64,000 nt of DNA from Limnohabitans sp. (GCA_030158125.1 JAOATL010000014.1:105843-169842); one strand, 5' to 3'. Positions 8,942 through 18,790 are shown, numbered from the stretch's first letter. The notes: generated by a model from the letters alone, not told the origin. Translations and numbers: made by a program.

Positions 8942-9349
8942 TCAAAGGCCAATGGCGGCGATGCCTGCCTTGGCAATTTGAGCGTCTTCGTTGGATTTGA
9001 CACCGCTCACACCCACGGCGCCCAAGCAGAAACCATCCTTCATGATGGGTACGCCGCCTTCAAGCAGGCCTTCTACTTCAGGTGCCGTCAAAAACGACAC
9101 GCGTCCACCATTGATGATGTCTTCGTAAATTTTGCTTTCACGGCGACCCAAAGCGGCCGTTTTGGCTTTGGCGGGCGCAATGTGAGCAGAAATGGGGGGC
9201 GCGCCATCCAAACGTTGGAAATGAAACAAATGACCACCGGCATCCACAATGGCGATGCTCACCGCCCAGTTGTTCTTTTGGGCTTCAGCTTGCGCAGCGG
9301 CTGCAATGGCTTGAATGTCTGACAGTTCGAGGCTGGATTGAGTTTTCAT
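8942..9349 (-). CDS. GlcG/HbpS-like DUF336 protein
   Basis: The 135-residue protein runs from LSDIQAIAAAAQAEAQKN through WAVSIAIVDAGGHLFHFQRLDGA to LEGGVPIMKDGFCLGAVGVSG, the full DUF336 (GlcG/HbpS) fold. Family members bind haem or cobalamin or accompany glycolate and propanediol use; the role here is unknown. The start at 9349 is chosen over an upstream codon because homology begins at this point. It converges with the cytochrome gene, three bases apart. Confidence 0.85.
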   Translation of the reverse strand: MKTQSSLELSDIQAIAAAAQAEAQKNNWAVSIAIVDAGGHLFHFQRLDGAPPISAHIAPAKAKTAALGRRESKIYEDIINGGRVSFLTAPEVEGLLEGGVPIMKDGFCLGAVGVSGVKSNEDAQIAKAGIAAIGL

Positions 9350-9523
9350 GGTTCTCTGCTGTTGAAAAAATGATCCGCAAGCATAGCGCAGCTTGGAATC
9401 TTGATTGCCTGCATCCAAGTCACTACACAAAAGACCCTGAAAACTTCGGCAAATAGGGTATTTTGGATTACAAGCCCTACAATTTGCTCACCCGATACAG
9501 GGTGAATCATCAGGAGTTCTCAC

Positions 9524-10222
9524 ATGAGCGATCTTCAAAACATTGAACAACCCAGCTGGGGCAGCGTTGTCAGCTCGCCCGCAGAACGCAACAAAGTTAT
9601 GCGCAACACCTATTGGTTGCTGGCGCTTAGCCTGTTACCTACCGTTTTAGGCGCCTGGTTAGGCGTGGCAACGGGCATCACCCAATCTTTAGGCGGTGGC
9701 TTAGGCTTGGTGGTCTTCTTGGGCGGCGCCATTGGTTTTATGTACGCCATTGAGAAAACCAAAAACTCATCCGCTGGCGTGCTGGTTTTGTTGGCCTTTA
9801 CATTCTTCATGGGCCTCATGCTGTCCCGCATGATTGCCATGGTCTTGGGCTTCAAAAATGGCGCCGATCTCATCATGACGGCCTTCGCAGGCACAGCAGG
9901 TGTATTTGCTGTCATGGCCACCTTGGCCAGTGTCATCAAACGCGATTTGTCTGGCATGGGCAAGTGGTTGTTTGTGGGCGCCCTGGTTTTGATGGTCGGC
10001 GGCATCGTCAACATGTTTGTCGGTTCAACCGCCGGCATGATGGCTTTGTCTGTGGCGGCCATCGGCATCTTCAGCGCTTACATGCTGTACGACCTGAAGC
10101 AAATTCTGGACGGCGGCGAAACCAACTACATCAGCGCTACGCTCATGCTGTACATGGACCTGTTCAACGTGTTCCAAAGTCTGTTGGCCTTGCTTGGCCT
10201 TTGGGGCGGCGAGCGCGATTAA
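9524..10222 (+). CDS. BI-1/YccA family inner-membrane protein
   Basis: The 232-residue protein has about seven hydrophobic segments and the C-terminal YDLKQILDGGETNYISATLMLYMDLFN-type stretch that marks the Bax inhibitor-1/YccA family. E. coli YccA modulates the FtsH protease, and other members are proposed ion or pH-sensitive channels. Which applies here cannot be told from sequence. The ATG follows CAGGAG. A TACAAT -10-like element lies at 9478-9483, with no convincing -35. The next gene, rlmD, is convergent. Confidence 0.9.
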   Translation: MSDLQNIEQPSWGSVVSSPAERNKVMRNTYWLLALSLLPTVLGAWLGVATGITQSLGGGLGLVVFLGGAIGFMYAIEKTKNSSAGVLVLLAFTFFMGLMLSRMIAMVLGFKNGADLIMTAFAGTAGVFAVMATLASVIKRDLSGMGKWLFVGALVLMVGGIVNMFVGSTAGMMALSVAAIGIFSAYMLYDLKQILDGGETNYISATLMLYMDLFNVFQSLLALLGLWGGERD

Positions 10223-10242
10223 ACGACAAGGCCTGCGGGCCT

Positions 10243-11682
10243 TCAAATCATGCGCTCAAACACAGCCATGCTCTCCACATGGGCTGTGTGCGCAAACATG
10301 TTGACCACGCCAGCACTTAGGCATCGATAGCCTGCGTGGTGAACCAACAAGCCTGCGTCCCTGGCCAAAGTAGCAGGGTTGCAACTGACGTAAACAATGC
10401 GTTTGGGAAATTGCCAATCTCCACGAAGTTCAGGCTTTTCGTGAAGTTCTGCCAATGCCTTAGCCAATGCAAAGGCACCTTCTCTTGGCGGATCAATCAG
10501 CCACTTGTCGGCAATGCCATCGGCCATCAACATCTCCGGCGTCATCTCAAACAAGTTACGTGCAATGAAATGGGTGGGCGCCAATGGTTTGGTGGCGCCT
10601 CGCAAGCTTTGATTGCGCGCTAAATTTTCGCGAGATCGTGCCACCAAACTCTCTGCACCTTCAATACCGACCACCTCCTTGGCGGTGGTGGCAATTGGCA
10701 AGGTGAAGTTACCCAAACCACAAAACCAGTCAATCACACGTTCGTGCGCTTCAGGCTTGAGCAAACGCAAAGCACGGGTGACCAATACCCGGTTGATGTG
10801 TGGATTGACCTGCGTGAAGTCTGTCGGCTTGAACGGCATGTGCACGCCAAAATCGGGCAAGTCGTAGGAAAGTTCTGGTCCGCCCTCGTCCATCAGCTTG
10901 ACGGTATCAGGGCCTTTGATTTGCAACCACCATTGCACAGCATGTTGCTGCGCAAACGCACGCAGGCGGTCCTGATCAGCTTGCGTCAATGGCTCGAGGT
11001 GACGCAATACCAATGCAGTGACCGAATCGCCTTGGGCCAATTCAATTTGAGGAATGGTCTCGCGCGCATCCATGCCATAGATCAATTCGCGCAATGGCAA
11101 CAGCATGGCACTGATGTTGGGTGGCAACACACGGCAGGTTTTGATGTCGGCGACATACCGACTTTTTCGCTCATGAAAGCCGATCAGCACTTCACCTTTT
11201 TTATGCACATAACGCACCGACATGCGCGCACGGTAGCGGTATCCCCAGCTTGGGCCTTCCATGGGGCGAAGCAAATTTTCTGGTTTGACTTTGCCCAAAT
11301 GCCACAGATTGTCTTCTAGCACGCGCTGCTTTACCGCCACTTGCGCACTGGCTTCCAAGTGTTGCATTTTGCAGCCGCCACACGCACCGGCGTGCAACCC
11401 AAAATGAGGGCAACCGGGTTTGACGCGCTGCGATGATTCGTGGTGCACGGCAGTGACAACGCCAGCCTCCCAATTGTTCTTCTTGCGATGAACATTGGCT
11501 GACACCATTTCAAAAGGCAATGCGCCTTCGACAAACACCACTTTGCCATCAGGCCGGCGAGCAATGCCTTGCGCTTCCATGTCGAGCGCGTCAATGTGCA
11601 ACCAACCTTCAGGCAAGTCTGATCGACCTAAGATAATTTCTTGTGTTTGTTCTTCTCTTGAAGAATCGCTTTGTTTACTCAT
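10243..11682 (-). CDS. rlmD: 23S rRNA (uracil1939-C5)-methyltransferase
   Basis: The 479-residue protein has an N-terminal TRAM domain ([17 protein letters not shown]), an Fe-S cluster motif ([18 protein letters not shown]), a Rossmann SAM site ([16 protein letters not shown]) and the catalytic-cysteine motif [12 protein letters not shown]. This is the RlmD/RumA layout, which makes m5U1939 in 23S rRNA. It overlaps the nlpD stop by four bases (ATGA) and is therefore the last gene of the surE-pcm-nlpD unit, the slot often held by rpoS in other proteobacteria. Confidence 0.95.
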   Translation of the reverse strand: MSKQSDSSREEQTQEIILGRSDLPEGWLHIDALDMEAQGIARRPDGKVVFVEGALPFEMVSANVHRKKNNWEAGVVTAVHHESSQRVKPGCPHFGLHAGACGGCKMQHLEASAQVAVKQRVLEDNLWHLGKVKPENLLRPMEGPSWGYRYRARMSVRYVHKKGEVLIGFHERKSRYVADIKTCRVLPPNISAMLLPLRELIYGMDARETIPQIELAQGDSVTALVLRHLEPLTQADQDRLRAFAQQHAVQWWLQIKGPDTVKLMDEGGPELSYDLPDFGVHMPFKPTDFTQVNPHINRVLVTRALRLLKPEAHERVIDWFCGLGNFTLPIATTAKEVVGIEGAESLVARSRENLARNQSLRGATKPLAPTHFIARNLFEMTPEMLMADGIADKWLIDPPREGAFALAKALAELHEKPELRGDWQFPKRIVYVSCNPATLARDAGLLVHHAGYRCLSAGVVNMFAHTAHVESMAVFERMI

Positions 11683-12533
11683 GGGCGTGAGGGCAAATAT
11701 TTGGAAGGATCAACAGGCTTGCCTTGTTTGCGAATTTCGAAATGCAGCTTCACACGGTCTGCATCTGTGCTGCCCATTTCGGCAATGCGCTGCCCTTTGA
11801 CGACCGATTGGTCTTCTTTGACAAGCAGACTTTGATTGTGCGCGTAAGCTGTCAGGTAAGTGTTGTTATGTTTCAGAATGACCAAGTTGCCATAACCACG
11901 AAGGCCAGAACCGGCATAGACCACTTTGCCATCGGCAGCAGCCAACACGGGATCGCCAGCTTTGCCTGCGAAGTCGAGGCCTTTGTTTTTGGCTTCATCG
12001 AAGCCTGCCAAGACTTGACCGGGGTGGGGCCATGCGAATGCCATGCCACCATCTGTGGCAGCCGTTGGTGAAGCTTGTGCCACAGACGGCGCAGTCTGTT
12101 GTGATTGAGCTGCACTGGGTTTGGGTGCTGCGACCACTTTCAATTCTGGGGGCGCAACCCGCAAGACCTGATCCACTTCAATCACGTTGGGGTTGTCTAA
12201 ACCATTCCACTTGGCAATGTCACGCCAAGCTTGCCCATGGTCCAGCGCAATTTTGGTGAGCGTGTCACCGGGTCGGACACTGTAATAGCCAGGCTTGCCT
12301 GCGTTTTCGGCACCCGGCAGAGAGGCGCCACCCATTGAAATAGGAGAGCTGACAGCCCCCCCCACTGCACTGCCCTGAGGGGTGGCCGCTTTCGTTTGTC
12401 GCGCAGCATTGCCGCCAGCAACACGGTCTTCAACAGGCACAGGGCCGCGCGGTTTAGAACCGCACGCAACCAGCACGCTCAGGGCCACACAACACAGTGC
12501 CGTCAGGGCAAGACGGCCACGATTTAAATTCAT
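11679..12533 (-). CDS. nlpD: NlpD-like lipoprotein, LysM plus degenerate M23 domain
   Basis: The 284-residue protein has a lipobox (SVLVACGSK), a LysM domain ([18 protein letters not shown]) and a C-terminal LytM/M23 domain ending [18 protein letters not shown]. The first zinc ligand of active M23 peptidases is replaced (NKGLDFAG instead of H-x-G-x-D), as in E. coli NlpD. It is thus expected to be an outer-membrane activator of amidase AmiC for septal peptidoglycan splitting, not a hydrolase. It starts ten bases after pcm and is coupled to rlmD. Confidence 0.94.
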   Translation of the reverse strand: MNLNRGRLALTALCCVALSVLVACGSKPRGPVPVEDRVAGGNAARQTKAATPQGSAVGGAVSSPISMGGASLPGAENAGKPGYYSVRPGDTLTKIALDHGQAWRDIAKWNGLDNPNVIEVDQVLRVAPPELKVVAAPKPSAAQSQQTAPSVAQASPTAATDGGMAFAWPHPGQVLAGFDEAKNKGLDFAGKAGDPVLAAADGKVVYAGSGLRGYGNLVILKHNNTYLTAYAHNQSLLVKEDQSVVKGQRIAEMGSTDADRVKLHFEIRKQGKPVDPSKYLPSRP

Positions 12534-12543
12534 TCAAAATCCT

Positions 12544-13317
12544 TCAGGAGACACCCGATTTTAGAGGGACAAAATGGACCGCCTCCAACACACTTTGCTT
12601 CAAGCCATTTGCGGTCTTGTCGATCACCATTAATGCTTGCTGGCCAGTGGCCGTGACAGTGGGCGCCACCAAGCGCCCGCCCACAGCCAATTGGTCGATC
12701 CAGGCCTGCGGCACTGACTCGCCACCAGCCGCAGAAATGATGGCGGCATAGGGCGCGCCCTTGGCATAGCCCAGCATGCCATCACCAAACAGCAAATGCA
12801 CATTCGCCAAACGAAAGTGACGTAAGTTAGCGCGGGCCTTTTCGTGCAAGCCCTTCAGGCGCTCAATGCTATAAACCTCGGCCGCGATGTGGCTTAAGAC
12901 AGCGGCTTGGTAGCCGCAACCCGTACCAATTTCTAAGACACGTCCCAGTTTTCCCGTGGCGCCCTCTCGCAGCAACTCGATCATGCGCGCCACCACGTTA
13001 GGCTTGGAAATGGTTTGGCCCAAACCAATCGGCAAGCTGGTGTCTTCATAAGCTTGTGCAACCAATGCACTTTCGACAAAGCGATGGCGCTCCACAGTGC
13101 CCATGGCCTGCAGCACCATGGGGTCTTGAAGGCCCTGAGCTGCCAATTTTTGCACCATGCGATGTCGAACCGCAATGGAATCCATGCCTAAACTTTGGAC
13201 CGTCACAGCAGGTATTGCAGGGGCCGTAGCCGGCTTAAGGCTCACATTGGCTTTTAGCGAACGTGGCGCGGGCGTGGCCTTGTCCAACTTGAGCGGAAAG
13301 CCGGGGCGCTGTGCCAT
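12544..13317 (-). CDS. pcm: Protein-L-isoaspartate O-methyltransferase
   Basis: The 257-residue protein contains the SAM-binding signature EIGTGCGYQAAVLSHIA and the substrate-binding DTSLPIGLGQTIS region of PCMT, which repairs isoaspartyl residues in aged proteins. It carries an N-terminal extension of about 45 residues relative to E. coli Pcm, rich in Ala and Pro. Its ATG overlaps the surE stop (TGATG); a TTG one codon upstream is also possible. The C-terminal segment after GGRLVAPT is intact. Confidence 0.95.
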   Translation of the reverse strand: MAQRPGFPLKLDKATPAPRSLKANVSLKPATAPAIPAVTVQSLGMDSIAVRHRMVQKLAAQGLQDPMVLQAMGTVERHRFVESALVAQAYEDTSLPIGLGQTISKPNVVARMIELLREGATGKLGRVLEIGTGCGYQAAVLSHIAAEVYSIERLKGLHEKARANLRHFRLANVHLLFGDGMLGYAKGAPYAAIISAAGGESVPQAWIDQLAVGGRLVAPTVTATGQQALMVIDKTANGLKQSVLEAVHFVPLKSGVS

Positions 13318-14081
13318 CAAGTACCCCAGACTTTTAACTTGCCTAAACTCTGCGCCCAGTGACCTGCATTGTCATGGTCGGTTAAATCGACCTTCAAGGG
13401 CGTGATGGTGACATGGCCATTTTTGGCTGCATGAAAGTCGGTGCCTTCGCCATCGTCCATGGCCTCACCTGCATTGCCAATCCAATACATGGTTTCACCG
13501 CGCGGACTTAGTTGTTGAATGACGGGTTCGGCAGCGTGCCGACGGCCCAAACGACACAGCTTGGCGTTTTTCCACTGTGCTGATGCATTGGGAATGTTGA
13601 CGTTCAGCAACCACGGCGACTTGCCAATCAGCTGAGCTTCCTCAAATTGGGCGACCATGTTTTTGGCGAACTCGGCGGCTTGATCCAAGTGCGCCCAACC
13701 TTTTTCGGTTTGCGAAAAGGCAAGTGCGGGAATGCCAAACAAATAGCCTTCCATGGCCGCACCCACAGTGCCTGAGTAAAGCGTGTCGTCGCCCATGTTG
13801 GCGCCATTGTTAATGCCAGAGACCACCAAGTCGGGCCGATAGCCCAACAAACCGGTTAATGCAATGTGCACACAGTCGGCGGGGGTGCCATTGACATAAC
13901 GAAAACCGTTTTCACCTTGACGCACATACAAGGGCGAATGCAAAGTCAATGCGTTGGACTTGGCGCTATTGTTGTGCTCGGGCGCCACCACTTCCACATC
14001 GGCCACTTGCTTGAGGGCGTGGTAAAGCGCCACAATGCCTTCAGCACGGTAACCGTCGTCGTTGGAAATGAGAATTTTCAT
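13317..14081 (-). CDS. surE: 5'/3'-nucleotidase (survival protein SurE)
   Basis: The 254-residue protein begins MKILISNDDGYRAEGI with the metal-binding NDDG motif and contains SGINNGANMGDDTLYSGTVGAA, the SurE active-site region. It is a cytosolic metal-dependent nucleoside-monophosphate phosphatase linked to stationary-phase survival. It is the first gene of the surE-pcm-nlpD-rlmD unit and is divergent from the quinone oxidoreductase gene, with about 100 bases between them. Confidence 0.97.
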   Translation of the reverse strand: MKILISNDDGYRAEGIVALYHALKQVADVEVVAPEHNNSAKSNALTLHSPLYVRQGENGFRYVNGTPADCVHIALTGLLGYRPDLVVSGINNGANMGDDTLYSGTVGAAMEGYLFGIPALAFSQTEKGWAHLDQAAEFAKNMVAQFEEAQLIGKSPWLLNVNIPNASAQWKNAKLCRLGRRHAAEPVIQQLSPRGETMYWIGNAGEAMDDGEGTDFHAAKNGHVTITPLKVDLTDHDNAGHWAQSLGKLKVWGT

Positions 14082-14183
14082 GGGTGTGTCCTAGCCTCCA
14101 ATTGTAGGTCGCTACCGAGACATCCCGATGGCCACTTTGGCCTTTATATTCAAGCAATTGAAAGAATTTTGAGGAGAATTTCT

Positions 14184-15158
14184 GTGCACGCTTGGCTCTG
14201 TGAAAACCCCGTTGGTGTTGAGGCTTTAACTTGGAAAGAGTTGCCCACACCTGTGCCCCAAGCTGGTCAAGTTCTGATCCGCATTGAGGCGGCCAGTCTG
14301 AACTTTCCCGACCTGTTGATCGTTCAAAACAAATACCAAATGAAACCCGACCTGCCATTCGTGCCGGGTTCTGAGTACGCCGGTGTCATTGAAGCCGTGG
14401 GCGAAGGCGTCACGCACCTCAAGGTGGGCCAATCGGTGGCTTGCTTGTCGGGTACGGGCGGTTTTGGTACTCACACGCTGGCACCGGCCAAATTGTGCAT
14501 GCCCTTGCCACCCGGCTTTCCTGCCGTAGACGCTGCGGCATTCATCATGATCTATGCCACCTCCCACCATGCCTTGATCGATCGTGCCGCCCTCAAAGCC
14601 GGCGAAACAGTCTTGGTTCTGGGCGCTGCAGGCGGCGTGGGCACAGCCGCCATTCAAATTGCAAAAGCAGCGGGCGCGCGTGTCATTGCCGCCGCTTCTA
14701 CAGACGAAAAATGCGCCCTCTGCAAATCCTTGGGCGCCGACGAAACCATCAACTACACCACGCAAAACATGCGTGAAGTGTTGAAGGCCCTCACCGAAGG
14801 CAAAGGCCCCGATGTCATTTATGACCCCGTTGGTGGCGACTTTGCAGAACCTGCTTTCCGCTCAATCGCTTGGCGTGGGCGTTACTTGGTGGTGGGCTTT
14901 GCTGCCGGCCCCATCCCTGCCCTGCCCTTTAACTTGGCCTTGCTCAAAGGCGCGTCCATTGTGGGCGTGTTCTGGGGCGACTTTGCACGCCGCGAACCCC
15001 AAGCCAATACCGCCATGATGGCCGAGTTGGCACAGTGGTATGCCCAGGGCAAAGTCAAACCTGTCATAGACCGTACCATGCCCATGAGCGACCTCAAAGC
15101 CGCTTACGCACACATGGGTTCACGCGGCGTGATGGGCAAATTGGTGATGGTCAACTGA
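14184..15158 (+). CDS. Zinc-free NADPH:quinone oxidoreductase-like MDR enzyme
   Basis: The 324-residue medium-chain reductase has an N-terminal GroES-like domain and the Rossmann motif VLVLGAAGGVGTAAIQIAKAAGARVIA, then GPDVIYDPVGGD typical of the QOR branch that lacks the zinc cysteines. It probably reduces quinones or enones with NADPH. A GTG start at 14184 is chosen because GAGGAG lies seven bases before it and homology begins there. The frame stays open further upstream, but that part runs antisense through surE. Confidence 0.88.
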   Translation: MHAWLCENPVGVEALTWKELPTPVPQAGQVLIRIEAASLNFPDLLIVQNKYQMKPDLPFVPGSEYAGVIEAVGEGVTHLKVGQSVACLSGTGGFGTHTLAPAKLCMPLPPGFPAVDAAAFIMIYATSHHALIDRAALKAGETVLVLGAAGGVGTAAIQIAKAAGARVIAAASTDEKCALCKSLGADETINYTTQNMREVLKALTEGKGPDVIYDPVGGDFAEPAFRSIAWRGRYLVVGFAAGPIPALPFNLALLKGASIVGVFWGDFARREPQANTAMMAELAQWYAQGKVKPVIDRTMPMSDLKAAYAHMGSRGVMGKLVMVN

Positions 15159-15176
15159 CCCCCACCGGCCACACCT

Positions 15177-17261
15177 TCAGCCCTGCTTTTTCTTTTGAAA
15201 AGCAGGGTCGAAGCGACGTATCCAATTGAAAAACTCGTGATACCACACCACGTTATTGGCGGGCTTCAAAATCCAGTGGTTTTCGTCGGGATACCAAAGT
15301 AAGCGCGCATCTACGCCCTTGGCTTTGAGCGTGTTGTAGTAGGCCAAGCCTTGTGCATCTGGCACACGGTAATCTTTGGCACCATGAATCACCAAGGTGG
15401 GCGTCTTCATGGTGGCTGCAAATGCATGCGGGCTTTGCGCATGAATCTTCTTCATGTTGTCCCAATACGAAGCACCCAACTCTTGGGGATGCCAACCATA
15501 AGCATCGTCCGAGAACATGCCCACCCAATCGAAGCAGCCTGCATGGCACACATACGCTTGATAGCGGCCAGGCTTCACATGTGCGTTCATCCACGCCACC
15601 ATGTAGCCCCCATAACTTCCGCCGGTGGCAAACACACGCTCTTTGGCGATCCAGGGTTTCTTGCGAAGCCAATCGGTGCAAGCTTCCATGTCTTTGAGTT
15701 CGAGTTGCCCCCACTTGTGACTGATTGACTCTAAAAACTTCAGACCAAAACCAGAAGAGCCGTGGTAATTCACATTGGCCACCACGTAGCCTTGCGCTGC
15801 GAACACATGGTAATTCCAACGCCAATGCCATATGTCACCGGGGCCCGTGTGAGGTCCACCATGAATGGTGTGCAGCAGAGGATATTTTTTGTCTTTCTTG
15901 AAGCCTGGCGGAAAGTGCAACCAGACTTGAACATCCTCGCCCTTCGCACCTTTGAACCAGTGCTCCTCGGTTGACCCCAAAGCCACACCCTTCAAAAGTT
16001 CATCGTTGAATGTTTCCATCCGGGTGACACCCGGCAATGTCGCATGGCCAGATTCGTCTATGCCCTGTACATGAATGCGGCCAGGATGAAGCGCCGTATC
16101 GCTCAGGCTCACCAAGCGACCTGCAGCCATGTCAAAGGCATGCACGGTGCCACCTTGAACCACCTTACTGACTTTTCGACTTGCGAGGTCAAAGCGCCAG
16201 ACATGTTGCCGGCCTTGGTCTTCGGCTTTGCAAAGCAAAGCGCTGCCATCGTCACTCCACACCAAAGGGGCTTGCGGTTCTCGATCCCATTTGTCACTGA
16301 AGGTTTGCCAAACAGACGCCCGCTGCGTGCGACTTGCTGCGCTAGGCAACTTCATGCAGGCCAAGCGATTGGGTTGGGTGTTGCTGATCTGCTGATGAGA
16401 TGCCAAGAAGGCCAATTGCTGACCGTCTGCGCTGTAAGCTGGTGCTGAGAAATCCCACGCACGGTCATTGACCAAGTTGCGAAAAGCTTGAACTTTCAAA
16501 CCACGCAATTGAATTTCAGCCAAGGCCATGCGAGGCGCTGGGTTGTGTCCGCGGTCGGGATCGTGCACAAAGCAGATGCTCTGGCCGTTGGGTGCAATGG
16601 CGAAATCATTGGCACTCGTTTCTCGTCGCTGCAACTCATAGTCGGTGCCTTCGAGCAAATCTTGCACCCGACCATCCGTCACATCCATGACGCACAAATG
16701 CGGCACGCGGTTCATAGGCAGGTTGTGATCCCAGTGCCTGTAAATGGCATCTTCGGTGGCAAAGGCAGTGTCCTTCACAGCCGTCACTGCTTTGAGTTTT
16801 TCAGCTTGTGCTTTAACGCCTTTCAACTGTGGCCAAACCCAGGAGACAAATGCAATGTGTTTGCCATCTGGAAACCATTTGAAATCGAGTACACCCGTTG
16901 GCACCTCTCCTGCGCGACGAGCCTCACCACCATCGGGTGGAATCAGGTAGAGCTGCGGCTCTTGGTCCTTCTTTCCGTTTTGTTCACGCTTGGCCACAAA
17001 CGCAATCCAGTCGCCATTCGGTGAAAACTGCGGCCGTCCGTCTTTGTCGCCACACTGAGTTAACTGCCTGGGTTGGCCACCCAATGTGGACAGCAACCAA
17101 ATGGCGCTTTGAATGTTGTTTTCTTTGACTGAAGGCTGGGCCACCGCACAGACAGCTTGCGCGCCATCGGGGCTGATGCTGGGTGCGCCTAAACGCTGAA
17201 GTTGCCACATCAACTCGACGGAGAGATTTTGGGATGCAGTTTTCGATTTAGAAATTCTCAT
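15177..17261 (-). CDS. S9-family (prolyl oligopeptidase-like) serine peptidase
   Basis: The 694-residue protein has an N-terminal beta-propeller (roughly residues 15-420, with WD/TolB-like repeats such as SISPDG, QFSPNGDWIAFV, WFPDGKHIAFV) and a C-terminal alpha/beta hydrolase. The catalytic triad is visible: S549 in GGSYGGYM, D630 in HGAKDYRVP and H662 in DENHW. No signal peptide is seen, so it is probably cytosolic, acting as an acylaminoacyl- or dipeptidyl-type peptidase on short peptides. The last codons lie in an inverted repeat shared with the end of the convergent gene. Confidence 0.92.
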   Translation of the reverse strand: MRISKSKTASQNLSVELMWQLQRLGAPSISPDGAQAVCAVAQPSVKENNIQSAIWLLSTLGGQPRQLTQCGDKDGRPQFSPNGDWIAFVAKREQNGKKDQEPQLYLIPPDGGEARRAGEVPTGVLDFKWFPDGKHIAFVSWVWPQLKGVKAQAEKLKAVTAVKDTAFATEDAIYRHWDHNLPMNRVPHLCVMDVTDGRVQDLLEGTDYELQRRETSANDFAIAPNGQSICFVHDPDRGHNPAPRMALAEIQLRGLKVQAFRNLVNDRAWDFSAPAYSADGQQLAFLASHQQISNTQPNRLACMKLPSAASRTQRASVWQTFSDKWDREPQAPLVWSDDGSALLCKAEDQGRQHVWRFDLASRKVSKVVQGGTVHAFDMAAGRLVSLSDTALHPGRIHVQGIDESGHATLPGVTRMETFNDELLKGVALGSTEEHWFKGAKGEDVQVWLHFPPGFKKDKKYPLLHTIHGGPHTGPGDIWHWRWNYHVFAAQGYVVANVNYHGSSGFGLKFLESISHKWGQLELKDMEACTDWLRKKPWIAKERVFATGGSYGGYMVAWMNAHVKPGRYQAYVCHAGCFDWVGMFSDDAYGWHPQELGASYWDNMKKIHAQSPHAFAATMKTPTLVIHGAKDYRVPDAQGLAYYNTLKAKGVDARLLWYPDENHWILKPANNVVWYHEFFNWIRRFDPAFQKKKQG
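15181..15207. repeat. 10-base inverted repeat at a convergent gene end
   Basis: CCCTGCTTTT (15181-15190) and AAAAGCAGGG (15198-15207) flank a 7-base loop. The element lies inside the last codons of the S9 peptidase gene and 22 bases after the quinone oxidoreductase stop. It could end or stabilise the plus-strand transcript, but no U-tract follows on either strand. Confidence 0.5.
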
Positions 17262-17351
17262 GGTGTCTCAAGACCTTTGTACAGACAGAATGGTTTGTCA
17301 CTCAAGGAATCGAACATTTTAGCCAACAGGGGCGATTCGACCGTCGAAATT

Positions 17352-17660
17352 TCAGATCGAAAACGACTGAGCCAAAAGGCTGTCAATCGCTTCGGCAAGC
17401 TCAAAATCTTTGTGGGTCAGGCCCTGAGCATCGTGGGTCCACAACTTGATGCGCAGGCAAGTGTAGGCCGAGAAGATTTCAGGATGGTGATTTTGGATTT
17501 CAGCCAACTCACTCACCTTGACCAAGAAGGCAATGGCCATTTTGAAATCTTTGAAACGCCACGCTTTGGCAATGCACGATTCAACGGCGTTGTAGTCCCA
17601 TTGATGGAGACGGTTCATGCCCGCCTTGATGGCTTCTTCACTGAGCTTGTCAATTGTCAT
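17352..17660 (-). CDS. Pterin-4a-carbinolamine dehydratase
   Basis: The 102-residue protein carries the DCoH/PhhB signature, with H58-H59-P60 in EIQNHHPEIFSAY and H76 in LWTHDAQGLTHKDFELAEAID. It dehydrates 4a-hydroxytetrahydrobiopterin and normally recycles the cofactor of phenylalanine hydroxylase. No hydroxylase gene is nearby. In bacteria lacking it, the same fold has been linked to molybdopterin or folate metabolism. It lies 11 bases downstream of the Stealth-type gene, so the two are probably co-transcribed. Confidence 0.93.
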   Translation of the reverse strand: MTIDKLSEEAIKAGMNRLHQWDYNAVESCIAKAWRFKDFKMAIAFLVKVSELAEIQNHHPEIFSAYTCLRIKLWTHDAQGLTHKDFELAEAIDSLLAQSFSI

Positions 17661-17671
17661 GTGCGTGATGC

Positions 17672-18790
17672 CTATTGAGGGGTGCTGATTTGCATGGCCT
17701 GCTGTTCCAGGCCCAAAGTACTGCTGACCATTTCACAAACAGAAGGATTGGGCAAAAGTTCGCTCAACATTTGTCGCACTTCCAGCAAACGCGGATCGCC
17801 GTCGTGCGCATCGTCGGTTGTGTCATTGATGCAAAAAAAGTGGAGCTTGCCAAACAAACCTTTTAGCTCTTGCAAAGAACGTGTGTCCTGCGGGTGTCCT
17901 GTCGCGATGTACAAATGTGAATGGTCAACCGTTTTGGCAAAGCCGTGCGCCAAAGCCCAACGCAGTACAAAGTCAGAAACGATGGTGGGCTTGTTCCAAG
18001 TTCGAAAAACAGTCGACCGCACTTGTTCAAACAACTCGGGGGCATCGTGTTCAATTTCCATCAGCACCGACCTCAGCATTGGCCTAGGTGAATGAGAAAA
18101 AGTTCGAGGCGTGTGCTGGTAATTGGGGTCTGGAGATCGGACTGCGGCAGACTTACCGTTATCGTCTTGACAGGCTTTGGCTTGAAGCCATTGCTTGGAC
18201 AAGCGACTGGCATTTTCGAGCGACGTTGACTGCGTTTCCAGTTGATGGCCTTGAACGACGGGTTCGTCAGACCATGAGACATAAAAGCCCCCCTCAAAAA
18301 ACCAGTCGTCGCAGCAAACGGGGGCACCAAAAAACACATCATCGTTCAGGTAAAAATACCGTTCAGACAATCCTGGAATGTGGTGAATGTAGGATTCAAT
18401 GTTGCCAGAATCAAATGTGGGCAATGCCGAATGCGGAATCAACTGACGATGGTCAACTACCGTGACAGCGTTGGAAGCTTGAAACCAATCAGGTACTTGA
18501 CCATCTGTCACGATGTAGATGTGACCATGTTCAGGAAAGAATTTTTCAAGTGCTCGCAAGCTGAATCGCAACTCGTCGTTGTCGCGATATCGCCCCTCCA
18601 CGTTGCCAAATTTTGCAACACTTAAATGTTCTGACGCTTCTAAATTTTGTGCGTACTTGTCTCGTTTGGCGCGCCATTCTCCATCGCTGCCATTCACCCA
18701 AAGGTAGACGATGTCAACGGGTGTGTGTGAGAAGGGCGATACTTGAATCAAGATGACATGGCAATTGCAACAAAGTCGAATTAAACCCAC
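17672..18790 (-). CDS. Stealth-family sugar-phosphate transferase (capsular polysaccharide phosphotransferase-like)
   Basis: The 372-residue protein shows the four Stealth blocks: CR1 DIVYLWVNGSD (about 26-36); CR2 YRDNDELRFSLRALEKFFP with HIYIVTDGQVPDW; CR3 around PRPMLRSVLMEIEHDAPELF; and CR4 FCINDTTDD. Stealth enzymes transfer hexose-1-phosphate to build phosphodiester-linked surface glycans. No other capsule, LPS or export gene is nearby, so its acceptor is unknown. No in-frame ATG precedes the CR1 block, and GTG at 18790 is the longest start (TTG at 18751 also possible). No signal peptide is clear. The context suggests an isolated, possibly acquired gene. Confidence 0.85.
   Translation of the reverse strand: MGLIRLCCNCHVILIQVSPFSHTPVDIVYLWVNGSDGEWRAKRDKYAQNLEASEHLSVAKFGNVEGRYRDNDELRFSLRALEKFFPEHGHIYIVTDGQVPDWFQASNAVTVVDHRQLIPHSALPTFDSGNIESYIHHIPGLSERYFYLNDDVFFGAPVCCDDWFFEGGFYVSWSDEPVVQGHQLETQSTSLENASRLSKQWLQAKACQDDNGKSAAVRSPDPNYQHTPRTFSHSPRPMLRSVLMEIEHDAPELFEQVRSTVFRTWNKPTIVSDFVLRWALAHGFAKTVDHSHLYIATGHPQDTRSLQELKGLFGKLHFFCINDTTDDAHDGDPRLLEVRQMLSELLPNPSVCEMVSSTLGLEQQAMQISTPQ

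Noticed and set aside
13866..14183. Upstream extension of the quinone oxidoreductase frame
   Set aside because: It runs antisense to surE. The GTG at 14184 has a strong GAGGAG site and begins the homology.
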